From the NCBI GenBank assembly GCA_021845945.1, contig JAJZRD010000164.1:1-8702 (forward strand): a stretch of 8,702 nt of DNA, read 5' to 3'. Source of the DNA: Chloroflexota bacterium. GTDB lineage: Bacteria > Chloroflexota > UBA6077. Positions 1-6,594 of this stretch are shown here, piece after piece. Within the stretch, counting starts at the first letter, position 1; each line of letters begins with the position of its first letter. The notes under the pieces are model-generated. The model searched no databases, was not told where the DNA came from, and was given only the letters and a program-made list of their open reading frames with translations. The position numbers and the translations under genes were made by a program.

Positions 1-8
1 GACGGCTG

Positions 9-2402
9 TCAGCCAATCATCCGTGGCGCCGCATGGCTATCGGCCGAGTCAGGCAGGCAGCCTAGACTGCTACGGCGTCTACCCGGAAATGTGGGCCGCA
101 CCCGACGCCGGTCCGAAGATTGCCTTCCCCGGACGGGGCGTGTTATAATTTGGATGCCCGTTGGGGGATCGTCTAGTGGTAGGACAGCTGACTCTGGATC
201 AGTAAGCCGGGGTTCGAATCCCTGTCCCCCAGCCAGTTGGACAACCGGAACGGCCCGCAGGAGCCTGCGGGCCGCTTTTATTGCCGCGGCTCGCCCTCCA
301 TTGCCGGTCCCCTCCCCGGCACGACCGCCTTCCCCACCTCCGCGAGCGCCATGGCGTTGCTCACCCTTCACATCCCCGTCCGGGCGGGTCCCGCTCGCTC
401 CAGCAAAGGCGAAGATCGCCCCGAAGAGGATCGCCAACATTGACGATAGCTGATAGCCAGGGCCTCTCCCCGTGACCAGGGAAGACACGGGCGCAAAGTG
501 TCTCACGACGTCTCGGGCGTGGCGGGCCATCGGTTTCGAATCCGGATCGATCTCAAGCACGCCGTCTCGCCGCACAAAGGAAAGCCTGGGAAGGCTGTAG
601 CGGTGGTGGAGGATGTCGGGAAGGCTGACCCACACGTCAGAGGTCAGGAACTGCCTGCCAAGGCCCTGGTAGCTGGCCGATGGGAAGGCCAGCAGACGTA
701 GCTCATAGGCCGAGAGAAGAAGCAGACACAGCGCGAGGGCGTGGACGAGTCTCAGGTGGCGAGTCTGCCCATGCCCCGGTGTGAGGAACCGTTGCTGGAT
801 TCTTCCAAGAACTCCCTGAAACAGGAGTAATACCGGAAGGACCAGAAAGGGAATGCTGTAGGAGACGTGGCGAAAGAAGTCGAACCATTGATCGGCCCCA
901 GACGCCCTCGGGTCAACCGAGAAGACGAAGCCGATCTGCAGCACCCCGGCCAGGGGCAGGACCACCGCCCATCTTCCCTTGACCGCCATACACAGTATTC
1001 CCCCGGCAGAGGCCACGGCTATCAGGCCAACGAGCAGGGTGAATCCCGACGGCGACAGCCCCAGTGGCTCGGCGTACCAACGGAGACAGTATCGCCCGAG
1101 CCAATCCAGGTTCCTGGCTATGTGGTCGATCGAAGCGGAGGTGCCCTGATTTCTGGGCCACACGAGGCCAAATGTCGACATCATCAGCAGGGAGAAGGGG
1201 CCAACCGTGACCAGGAAGGTGCCCAGGGCAAGATGGAAGCATCGCCGGAAGAGACAGGGGACGAGTGCAGCGAACATTAGCGCTACAAAGATCACTCCGT
1301 CCGGCCTCGTCAGTGCCGTCAAACCAGACAGCAGACCAAAGAGAGGCCAGAGGATCCAAGGGGCGTTGCCCTGCACCGATGGCGACCGGAACCGCAGCGC
1401 GAGGTCTCCTACGACCTGCAGAAACAGGTATCCGGTGCCGACCAGCAGAGCTTCAAACACCGCATCCGGAACCGGGGCGTTGAGAGTGTAGAGTCTGAAG
1501 AAGGGGATCGCGACCACCGAGCAAGAGGCTGCAAAGGCGATGGAGCGCCCCAATCCCGCCCGCCGGTAGAAGCCGTACAAGAGCAGTGGGAGCGCGGTGT
1601 TGGCCAACAGGCCGGGGACGAGGGCGCCGAAGGTATCGTGCCCGAAGATGGAGAAAGAGATCAGCAGTAGAAGGGGAAAGAAGGGAAGCTCTATCGAGTA
1701 GGGGTGCATTCCAGCGGCGATGTATACCGGCTGATGGCGGGACGCAGGATAACCCGCCGCCGAGTTGGTGGCATCAGCTACGGCCCAGTAGCGAGTGAAA
1801 TCGTTCCCGACAACCCAGAGGTAGGAAGAAGCTTCGAGTAGACCGAGCAGCAGCAGCGAGACCGGGAGTGCCCAACGGCGGCAGGCGACCAGAGCGATCT
1901 GGAGAGCCGGCCCCCAGGAAGCGGCACCCCGTCCAAGGATTACCTCTTGCGCCACAGCCGTGACAAGAACCGTCAAGAGGAGCGCCACCGTCGGCGCCGG
2001 CTGCAGCAGGGTGATGAAGTGGTGATTCCAGTAATCGGAGGCGTACGTGGCCAGGCTGATCGACGTGGAAATGACCAGCAAGGGAATCTGGATCAGTATG
2101 TGGGTGCGCAACGAGCTTCTGCGCTGATGCAGCTGGGTGGATTGGGCCCGTTCCCAGGAGGACTCCAACCAGATCAAGAGGATTCCCGTGACGGACATGG
2201 TGGCGGCCATCCAGCCAAAGGTGGCCTGAGAGAGGACGGTTCTGCCCAGGAGAGTGCTGGTCACCGCGTGCCCCGCAGATACGGCAACCAGGGTCTCCCA
2301 CGCGAAGACCGATAGCCGCCGGGCGAAGGCATCCCGGGGAATGGCTCTAGCAAGCATGAAAAGTCCGTCACGAACAGAGATGGGAGTAAATGAAGGAGGC
2401 AA
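9..2402 (-). CDS. GT-C-like polytopic membrane glycosyltransferase, 3' end uncertain
   Basis: The predicted protein has up to 797 residues and is very hydrophobic, with about a dozen membrane segments between residues 35 and 670. Residues 200-380 resemble GT-C glycosyltransferases (ArnT/PMT-like, which use polyprenyl-phosphate sugars on the outer face of the membrane). An early loop with acidic residues (D201, D210) precedes a run of paired helices, then the GLTALTRPDG stretch near 360-369 that is typical of the group. The family assignment rests on this general pattern; substrate is unknown. The longest frame starts at a TTG (2402); an ATG at 2357 (residue 16) is an alternative, and neither has a good Shine-Dalgarno. 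The last hydrophobic segment ends near residue 670 (about position 395). Beyond it the frame is Gly/Arg-rich and reads antisense through the terminator, the tRNA-Gln and its promoter before stopping at 9-11. The natural end is probably earlier, perhaps lost by a frameshift. Confidence 0.7.
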   Translation of the reverse strand: MPPSFTPISVRDGLFMLARAIPRDAFARRLSVFAWETLVAVSAGHAVTSTLLGRTVLSQATFGWMAATMSVTGILLIWLESSWERAQSTQLHQRRSSLRTHILIQIPLLVISTSISLATYASDYWNHHFITLLQPAPTVALLLTVLVTAVAQEVILGRGAASWGPALQIALVACRRWALPVSLLLLGLLEASSYLWVVGNDFTRYWAVADATNSAAGYPASRHQPVYIAAGMHPYSIELPFFPLLLLISFSIFGHDTFGALVPGLLANTALPLLLYGFYRRAGLGRSIAFAASCSVVAIPFFRLYTLNAPVPDAVFEALLVGTGYLFLQVVGDLALRFRSPSVQGNAPWILWPLFGLLSGLTALTRPDGVIFVALMFAALVPCLFRRCFHLALGTFLVTVGPFSLLMMSTFGLVWPRNQGTSASIDHIARNLDWLGRYCLRWYAEPLGLSPSGFTLLVGLIAVASAGGILCMAVKGRWAVVLPLAGVLQIGFVFSVDPRASGADQWFDFFRHVSYSIPFLVLPVLLLFQGVLGRIQQRFLTPGHGQTRHLRLVHALALCLLLLSAYELRLLAFPSASYQGLGRQFLTSDVWVSLPDILHHRYSLPRLSFVRRDGVLEIDPDSKPMARHARDVVRHFAPVSSLVTGRGPGYQLSSMLAILFGAIFAFAGASGTRPDGDVKGEQRHGARGGGEGGRAGEGTGNGGRAAAIKAARRLLRAVPVVQLAGGQGFEPRLTDPESAVLPLDDPPTGIQIITRPVRGRQSSDRRRVRPTFPGRRRSSLGCLPDSADSHAAPRMIG
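120..149 (+). promoter_or_regulatory. Promoter of tRNA-Gln
   Basis: A perfect TATAAT lies at 144-149, 12 bp before the mature tRNA 5' end. A weak -35 candidate, TTGCCT (120-125), sits 18 bp upstream and matches 4 of 6 consensus bases. The placement suits a short 5' leader. Confidence 0.6.
162..235 (+). tRNA. tRNA-Gln (anticodon CTG)
   Basis: The full cloverleaf is visible. The acceptor stem 162-168 pairs perfectly with 225-231. The D arm is 171-185. The anticodon stem 187-191/199-203 encloses loop 192-198 with anticodon CTG (194-196), which reads CAG. The T arm 208-224 has loop TTCGAAT. The discriminator is G232 and CCA is encoded at 233-235. The U1-A72 pair and G73 are typical glutaminyl identity features. 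The gene overlaps, in antisense, the 3' extension of the minus-strand glycosyltransferase ORF. Confidence 0.97.
251..282 (+). terminator. Intrinsic terminator of tRNA-Gln
   Basis: A perfect 10-bp GC-rich stem (251-260 with 265-274) has a 4-nt loop and is followed by CTTTTATT. It begins 16 bp after the tRNA CCA. Its core (254-271) is CCCGCAGGAGCCTGCGGG, one base different from the core of the palindrome at 2467-2512. Confidence 0.9.
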
Positions 2403-2432
2403 CTCGATGGTCGCTTGCCATGGCTGACCCAG

Positions 2433-2438
2433 ATTATA
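2433..2438 (-). promoter_or_regulatory. -10 box upstream of the glycosyltransferase ORF
   Basis: On the minus strand this reads TATAAT, in a short AT-rich patch that stands out from the surrounding GC-rich sequence. It lies about 30 bp upstream of the TTG start at 2402. No good -35 element is visible at standard spacing. Confidence 0.45.
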
Positions 2439-2466
2439 CTTTAACCAAGTTAGACGTACCAGCCCA

Positions 2467-2512
2467 GGACGAGGAAACTGCCCGCAGGATCCTGCGGGCA
2501 GTTTCCTCGTCC
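2467..2512. terminator. Perfect 46-bp palindrome, likely bidirectional terminator
   Basis: The two 23-bp arms (2467-2489 and 2490-2512) are exact reverse complements with no spacer. The inner part is a GC-rich hairpin flanked by GAAAC on one side and GTTTC on the other, the usual A-tract/hairpin/T-tract order of a two-way terminator, though the T tract is short. It lies 44 bp downstream of the M50 protease stop and upstream of the glycosyltransferase promoter, so it would end the protease operon transcript. A protein-binding site or REP-like element is the alternative. Confidence 0.65.
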
Positions 2513-2555
2513 CTTGGAGCTTACAGCGTAAGGTCAGGGGGTTGATAGATGTTTG

Positions 2556-3683
2556 TTAGAAGGACATCGGAATGGGGATGAACACCAGGACAAACACCAG
2601 GATGGCCAGCGCCGCCAGCAGCTTGTCGCCGGCCCGGAGCGGCGTCACGTCATCCAGCGGCACCGCGTGGACCCTGCCCAACAGCAGCACCAGGGCTGCC
2701 CACAGCAGCCACCCCTGCCACTGGGGGCTGAGGGCCAGCAGCACCCCCACCACCACCCAGGTGAGCCAGCGGGCACTACGCCCCAGCAGGGCGTAGGCCA
2801 CGTGGCCGCCGTCCAGCTGCCCCGCCGGAATAAGGTTCAGCGCCGTCACCAGCAGCCCGGCCCAACCGGCCAGGGCTACCGCGTTGATGAAGACGTCCAT
2901 CCCGCCCGAGGGCAGGAACCGGCCGAAGACCAGGAACTTGGCCGCCGCGTACAGAAGGGAGTTCCCCTCCTGAAAGGAGCCGAAGCCCTGAGGGATGAGG
3001 CCTACCTGCGATCCGGCCAACCCCAGGAACAGCACCGGGACGGCCACCACCATGCCCGCCAGGGGACCCGAGGCCCCCAGCAGCAGCAGGTCCCGACGGT
3101 TGCGGGTGGGCGCCCGGGTCTGAATCACCGCCCCCATGGTCCCCAGCAGCGACACCGGCATCGGTATGAAGTAGGGGAGGCTGGCGGGCACCTTCAACCA
3201 GCGGGCCACCAGGTAGTGGCCCATCTCGTGGGCCATCAGGATGCCCAGCAGGCTGAGGGCGAAGGGCCATCCACCCAACAGACTGTCCGCCTGCTCGTAC
3301 TCCGCGCCCACCAAGAGCACCGACAGCAGGGTGGCCGCGAAGAGGGCCACCGCCACCCAGGGTCGCCCGGCGCCGTCGGGGAGGGAGCCGGGGATCGCCA
3401 GGACAACGTGGTCGCCCTTGTCCTCCCGGAGCATCGCGACGTAGCCGAGGGCCGAGTATCGGTCGGATAGCCTCCGGTAGGCGCGATCGGATTCGATCAG
3501 CAGCCGGCCGCGCAGCTCCAGGACGGGATCGCCCTTGGGGAGGGGCCGGCCCACCATGGCGTCCAGCCCCTGCTCCGCCCACCGGACGGAACGAATCTGC
3601 ATCACGTCGGAGGCCGCTGCCGCCAGCTGGCGGGCGGCCCCGGACTCCTCCGGCAGCGACATCGGTTCAGCAAAAGGATCCAT
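2556..3683 (-). CDS. M50 family (site-2 type) intramembrane zinc metalloprotease
   Basis: The 375-residue protein cleaves membrane-embedded substrates, by family. A soluble N-terminal domain of about 100 residues (containing GYVAMLRE near 80-87) resembles that of EGY-type plant and cyanobacterial homologues. About seven or eight hydrophobic segments follow. The zinc-binding HEMGH is at 152-156, inside the second membrane segment. The other family signature, NLIPAGQLDGG, is at 283-293, with D291 as the expected third zinc ligand. No PDZ domain is visible, unlike RseP, so it is closer to the EGY/SpoIVFB-like branch. The ATG at 3683 has GAGGG about 7 nt upstream. It lies only 10 bp after the C39-like peptidase gene, so the two are probably co-transcribed. 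The substrate is unknown. Confidence 0.9.
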   Translation of the reverse strand: MDPFAEPMSLPEESGAARQLAAAASDVMQIRSVRWAEQGLDAMVGRPLPKGDPVLELRGRLLIESDRAYRRLSDRYSALGYVAMLREDKGDHVVLAIPGSLPDGAGRPWVAVALFAATLLSVLLVGAEYEQADSLLGGWPFALSLLGILMAHEMGHYLVARWLKVPASLPYFIPMPVSLLGTMGAVIQTRAPTRNRRDLLLLGASGPLAGMVVAVPVLFLGLAGSQVGLIPQGFGSFQEGNSLLYAAAKFLVFGRFLPSGGMDVFINAVALAGWAGLLVTALNLIPAGQLDGGHVAYALLGRSARWLTWVVVGVLLALSPQWQGWLLWAALVLLLGRVHAVPLDDVTPLRAGDKLLAALAILVFVLVFIPIPMSF

Positions 3684-3693
3684 TCCACAACCC

Positions 3694-4974
3694 TCAGCGC
3701 GGCGATATCAAGTAGACTATGCCACCGCTGCGCAGCCACACCCGGCTCAACTGCTCTCTACTATACACCAGCCGCACCGAGCGGCTGGTGGGGGCGACCG
3801 GATCGTTGACGATGACGTCGCCCTGCGGCGTGAAGCCGCGAACCACGATCAGGTGCCCGTCGGTCGAGGTCGTCGCCGCGCCCGTGATCTCCCCGGCCGA
3901 GTAGGCGACGCTGATGATGGCCGGCCTGCCCGCCGCGATCTCCTGCTCGAGCTGCTCCACGGCGTAGAAACGATCCACCCTCGCCCTGAAGCCATTGGCG
4001 CCGGCAAAGGCCGTGTTCAGCGGCCAGTCGCCGTAGATGCCGGTGGTGCGATCCTGCACACCAGCGTAGACCTCCGGTACGGTCTTCTTCGAACCCCAGT
4101 ATTGCAGAACCATGGCCAGGGAGGTGGGGCTGCAGATCTTGAGGGCGACCGAGGGATCCTGCTCCAGTTGGGAGTAGCGGGGAACCTCCAGATCGCGCAC
4201 AGCACCGGCCGGTCTCTCCAGGGGTGGACCTGCCGGCCCCTTCTTCATGTCCGCGTACACCACCGACAGCTGACGGAGCAGGGGCGAACTGGTGGGTGAG
4301 GAGCCGCTCAGCTTCACACGGTACTGGAGGGCCGTCGCCGTCGAGGTGAGCTTGAGGGTGTCGATGTCCACCTTGCCATTGGCATCCCCCTGGCCGGAGA
4401 TGCTCCGTCCCCCCTCGGGCCTCCACTCGCCCATGGCGTACCAGCCACTCCACCCCGCGTCGCCCCTGACTCGGAGCTCGAAGCGGAGGGAGCTGCCCGC
4501 CGGAGCCTCGGCGTTCCAGGACAGCACCGCGTTGTTGAAGGGGAAATCCGCTTCGTGAGGCTCGGACAGCAGTTCACCGCCGGACCCATATCCACCATCT
4601 CCGTGGGCGAGCCGGGCCCCTTCCCCGGACAGCTGCAGCCCGGTGGCCTGCCCCCTCGACAGCTCGGCGGGCTCATCTACCCAGGATTGGGTGGTTCGGC
4701 CGGTCGAAGCCCTGGGGGGAGCCGGAGGGGTAGCCGTGGCCGGCGGCGTCGGGGCGGGGGAGGATGTTGCCTCGGGTGCCCGAGTTGCGGTGGCGGTAGC
4801 AGCTCCATTGGTCGCGGCCGGCGTGCATGCCGCGGCCATCATCACCAGGGCCGCGGCGACACCTCCGGCGGCGGTCCGCCCGAGCCGGCCTCGGGCTCGA
4901 GGTAGGATGCGCCGTATGCTCGAAATGGGCAACGCCCGCAAAGCCAGAGGGGAGACGTCTAATCGGGGGATCAT
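3694..4974 (-). CDS. Secreted C39-like (papain-fold) cysteine peptidase, probable lipoprotein
   Basis: The 426-residue protein begins with a basic stretch (RR at 21-22, more Arg to 33), then a hydrophobic segment (36-49) and C50, which could be a lipobox cysteine, although A47 at -3 is not classical. A Pro/Thr/Ala-rich linker (51-95) leads to a beta-rich domain (about 145-240) with WSGWYAMGEW. The C-terminal domain (260-426) matches the Peptidase_C39_2 pattern: C281 in ICSPTSLAMVLQYWG, H374 in DGHLIVVRGF, and N390/D391 in VNDP. These are the expected catalytic Cys, His and Asp/Asn. Unlike bacteriocin-processing C39 domains it is not fused to an ABC transporter. It likely acts outside the membrane on peptides or cell-wall material. 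It is the first gene of a pair with the M50 protease and is divergent from dut. The ATG at 4974 has GGAG 8-9 nt upstream. Confidence 0.85.
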   Translation of the reverse strand: MIPRLDVSPLALRALPISSIRRILPRARGRLGRTAAGGVAAALVMMAAACTPAATNGAATATATRAPEATSSPAPTPPATATPPAPPRASTGRTTQSWVDEPAELSRGQATGLQLSGEGARLAHGDGGYGSGGELLSEPHEADFPFNNAVLSWNAEAPAGSSLRFELRVRGDAGWSGWYAMGEWRPEGGRSISGQGDANGKVDIDTLKLTSTATALQYRVKLSGSSPTSSPLLRQLSVVYADMKKGPAGPPLERPAGAVRDLEVPRYSQLEQDPSVALKICSPTSLAMVLQYWGSKKTVPEVYAGVQDRTTGIYGDWPLNTAFAGANGFRARVDRFYAVEQLEQEIAAGRPAIISVAYSAGEITGAATTSTDGHLIVVRGFTPQGDVIVNDPVAPTSRSVRLVYSREQLSRVWLRSGGIVYLISPR

Positions 4975-5003
4975 TGGCTCGCTCCAGGATCAGGGTGAGC
5001 CGC

Positions 5004-5009
5004 ATTCTA
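5004..5009 (-). promoter_or_regulatory. Possible -10 box of the C39/M50 operon
   Basis: The minus strand reads TAGAAT here, 29 bp upstream of the ATG at 4974. A TTGGGC at 5029-5034 lies 19 bp further upstream. Both elements are imperfect. A consensus TTGACA at 5040-5045 is too distant to pair with this -10. Confidence 0.3.
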
Positions 5010-5059
5010 CCACGGCAGGCCGCTCGCCGCCCAACCTTCTGTCAACATCTTCCACCCCG

Positions 5060-5088
5060 TTGCCTGCCGCCCTCGTGGCTGCTATGCT
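5060..5088 (+). promoter_or_regulatory. Probable promoter of dut
   Basis: TTGCCT (5060-5065) and TATGCT (5083-5088) are separated by exactly 17 bp, and each matches 4 of 6 consensus bases. The transcript would begin only about 10 nt before the start codon, just ahead of the ribosome binding site. Confidence 0.4.
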
Positions 5089-5105
5089 GCCGCGGGAGGT
5101 GAGCC

Positions 5106-5537
5106 TTGGAACTGACCGTCGCTGCCAGGAAGTTGCACCCCGCGGCCCAATTGCCCCACTACGCCACCCCAGGCGCGGCCGGGATGGACCTCCACGCCTG
5201 CCTGGAGGAACCGATGGAGGTCCCCTCCGGCGGCATCGTCCTGGTTCCTACCGGCATCGCCCTGTCCGTTCCCGCCGGCCACGTGGGGCTGATACGGGAT
5301 CGCTCAGGCCTGGCCGTCGCCGGCCTCCACACGCTGGCGGGTGTCATCGACAGCGACTACAGGGGGGAGGTCAAGATCGCCCTCCACAACGCCGCCGCCG
5401 TCGGCCGATCGCTTCATCCCGGCGATCGCATCGCCCAAATGCTGATCCTCCCCTGCCCCCAGGTCCAGCTGCTCGAGGTGGCTGAGCTGCCGCCCACGAC
5501 GCGGGGCTCGGGCGGCTTCGGCAGCACGGGCCGGTGA
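5106..5537 (+). CDS. dut: Deoxyuridine 5'-triphosphate nucleotidohydrolase (dUTPase)
   Basis: This 143-residue protein hydrolyses dUTP to dUMP and pyrophosphate, keeping uracil out of DNA and supplying dTMP synthesis. All five motifs of the homotrimeric family are present in order: GMDLHA (26-31), RSGLA (66-70), GVIDSDYRGEVKIALHN (79-95), GDRIAQ (106-111) and the flexible P-loop-like tail RGSGGFGSTG (133-142). D82 corresponds to the catalytic aspartate and Y85 to the uracil-stacking tyrosine. Motif 2 is preceded by Asp rather than the common Pro, a minor variation. Length is normal. The start is TTG, chosen because GGAGG (5095-5099) lies 6 nt upstream. It is transcribed divergently from the C39/M50 operon and stands alone, ending in the hairpin at 5582-5614. 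Confidence 0.96.
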   Translation: MELTVAARKLHPAAQLPHYATPGAAGMDLHACLEEPMEVPSGGIVLVPTGIALSVPAGHVGLIRDRSGLAVAGLHTLAGVIDSDYRGEVKIALHNAAAVGRSLHPGDRIAQMLILPCPQVQLLEVAELPPTTRGSGGFGSTGR

Positions 5538-5581
5538 ACGTCGCAGTGACGACTTCAGCCGTCACTACAAAGCCAGATAGC

Positions 5582-5620
5582 GGAACCCCTCTCCCAAACT
5601 GGGAGAGGGGTTCCTGCTTT
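5582..5620 (+). terminator. Hairpin terminator downstream of dut
   Basis: A perfect 14-bp stem (5582-5595 with 5601-5614), plus one inner A-T pair and a 3-nt loop, is followed by TGCTTT. It begins 45 bp after the dut stop and lies between dut and the convergent cytochrome gene. The T tract is weak. Confidence 0.6.
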
Positions 5621-5657
5621 CCGTACCCCCTTCCGCTCCGTCGAGAGGTAGAAGGGG
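5582..5657. repeat. Dispersed palindromic repeat of the 'PLPVWERG' type
   Basis: Two palindromes stand side by side: the perfect stem at 5582-5614, and a weaker CCCCTTC (5627-5633)/GAAGGGG (5651-5657) pair. Antisense translation gives TPLPVWERGS, a phrase familiar from mis-annotated proteins that read through an intergenic repeat common in Chloroflexota and some other high-GC bacteria. This window contains only one full copy, so its dispersed nature rests on general knowledge. Confidence 0.5.
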
Positions 5658-5678
5658 AGGGTCGCCAGGATCGGCCGG

Positions 5679-6167
5679 CTAGGCGGCCGGCTTGTGGCAG
5701 CCCTGGCACTGAGCGCTAGTGTAGCTCGCGTGGCTGGCGGGCAGGCCTGTTCCGCCCTTAGCTCCAACGCCGGCACCACCCACCTGGTGGCAGCTGGTGC
5801 AGTTGTCCATCCCCGCGAGGGGATGCGGGATCGCAGGCGGCGAGCCGGCCGCGGCCGGGGCCTTTGTCGGTGCCGGGGCAGCGGTGGTCGGAGCTGCGGC
5901 CGGAGCCGCGGTCGTCGGGGCAGCCGCTGGCTTCGTCGGGGCAGCCGTCGGGGCAGCGGTCGGAGCAACTGTGGCCGCCGCGGTCGGTGAAGCTGCCGGC
6001 TTGGTGGGTGCGGCCGTGGCCGCGGTGGGTGCCGAGGTACCAGCCGGTTTCGCCGCCGGAGCCGTCGTCGCCGTCGGGGCGGCGCCTCCGCCCGCGCAAG
6101 CCGCGGCCAACAACGAGGCCGCGATAAGGGATAGTCCCAGGATCTGCAGTGGTCTTCGCGACTTCAC
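5679..6167 (-). CDS. Diheme c-type cytochrome lipoprotein
   Basis: The start is set at a GTG (6167) because AGGGAGG (6174-6180) lies 6 nt upstream and a signal sequence follows directly; the open frame extends to 6368 without a better start. The 162-residue protein has a basic N-terminus (KSRR), a hydrophobic segment (9-23) ending SLLAAAC with C24 as lipidated cysteine, and an Ala/Pro/Thr linker (25-114). Its C-terminal tip of about 48 residues carries two CXXCH heme sites, C123-H127 and C154-H158. Two further histidines, H115 and H146, could supply the distal ligands and give two bis-His hemes. It probably sits on the outer face of the membrane and carries electrons, but no partner reductase or maturation gene is nearby. 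It is convergent with dut. The family could not be named more exactly. Confidence 0.8.
   Translation of the reverse strand: MKSRRPLQILGLSLIAASLLAAACAGGGAAPTATTAPAAKPAGTSAPTAATAAPTKPAASPTAAATVAPTAAPTAAPTKPAAAPTTAAPAAAPTTAAPAPTKAPAAAGSPPAIPHPLAGMDNCTSCHQVGGAGVGAKGGTGLPASHASYTSAQCQGCHKPAA
5826..6095 (-). repeat. Degenerate Ala/Pro/Thr-coding tandem repeat
   Basis: The linker of the cytochrome (residues 25-114) is built from loosely repeated units such as PTAAPT, APTKPA and PTTAAPA. At DNA level this is a GC-rich stretch with recurring GTCGGGGCAGC-like blocks on the plus strand. Such tracts change length easily by slippage. Confidence 0.7.
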
Positions 6168-6340
6168 TAGTTCCCTCCCTTGGGTTTCTGATGAGACTTG
6201 GGCTGCCTCCCTGCCCAGGATCGGGTCCCGATCCCCGATGGCCTCGAGAAGGAGGCCAAACATCACCCGCGGCCTTTCCGCAGGTGGACGTGCTCCTGAA
6301 GCGAGGAAGCGCCCGACGGGGTCACTCGCGGACCCCTTGA
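6168..6340 (-). other. Structured leader upstream of the diheme lipoprotein
   Basis: Read on the minus strand, three hairpins follow one another. The first is a 9-bp stem (6286-6278/6272-6264), the second a 6-bp GGCCTC stem (6257-6252/6245-6240), and the third an 8-bp GGATCGGG stem around one base (6218-6234). The first pairs fully only as minus-strand RNA, through a G-U wobble. An AT-rich patch at 6337-6361 holding TATGCT and TAGAAT on the minus strand may be the promoter. No known riboswitch class was recognised. Confidence 0.35.
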
Positions 6341-6387
6341 CTTGGTTAATTCTAGCATAATGAACCACCTGGGTACCACCGTCAACA

Positions 6388-6397
6388 CCGCCTCGGC
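6388..6397. repeat. Target-site duplication, left copy
   Basis: CCGCCTCGGC directly abuts the left end of the mobile element at 6398. The same 10 bp recur at 6595-6604, directly after its right end. Confidence 0.8.
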
Positions 6398-6594
6398 CAG
6401 GGCCTTTTAGTTGTCACCCTGAGCGAAGCGAAGGGTCTCCGCGCACGTGTGCCGAGATTCTTCGCTACTCTGAAAACAGCCGTTTTCATTCCTGGTGGTG
6501 TCCGCCAGGACATGAACGCTTCGCTCAGAATGACACGGTCGTGGCCTCGGCGCTGCACTTTGCGGGTTCAGCGCCGGAGAACTAAAAGGCCCTG
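6398..6594. mobile_element. Non-autonomous MITE-like element, 197 bp
   Basis: Both ends carry a perfect 15-bp terminal inverted repeat, CAGGGCCTTTTAGTT (6398-6412, complement 6580-6594). Inside lies a second, imperfect 19-bp inverted pair (6412-6430 and 6517-6535, two mismatches) containing TGAGCGAAGCG. A small central hairpin, GAAAAC/GTTTTC, is at 6472-6487. The element is flanked by an exact 10-bp direct repeat. It encodes no transposase, so it would depend on one elsewhere in the genome. The inner sequence resembles an intergenic repeat whose spurious translation gives 'CHSERS' and 'RFAQGD'. Confidence 0.85.

Noticed and set aside
2553..3470. Long plus-strand open frame of 305 codons
   Set aside because: It lies antisense to the clear M50 protease gene, is dominated by Gln/His/Pro/Arg and has no domain. 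It is a frame shadow of GC-rich coding DNA.
5826..6095. CRISPR-like or regulatory direct repeats
   Set aside because: The units are short, in frame and degenerate, without constant spacers. They encode a disordered protein linker.
5797..6360. Plus-strand Ala/Gly/Val-rich frame of 187 codons
   Set aside because: It is the antisense of the cytochrome linker repeat. Its hydrophobic look comes from the Ala/Pro/Thr codons read backwards.
6337..6361. Plus-strand promoter from TTGACT and CATAAT
   Set aside because: The spacer is only 13 bp, and no plus-strand gene begins nearby. The AT-rich patch fits better as a minus-strand promoter.
6168..6368. Upstream extension of the cytochrome frame to an ATG at 6368
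   Set aside because: The extra 67 residues precede a clear signal peptide, while the GTG at 6167 has a strong ribosome binding site. The extension overlaps the structured leader.
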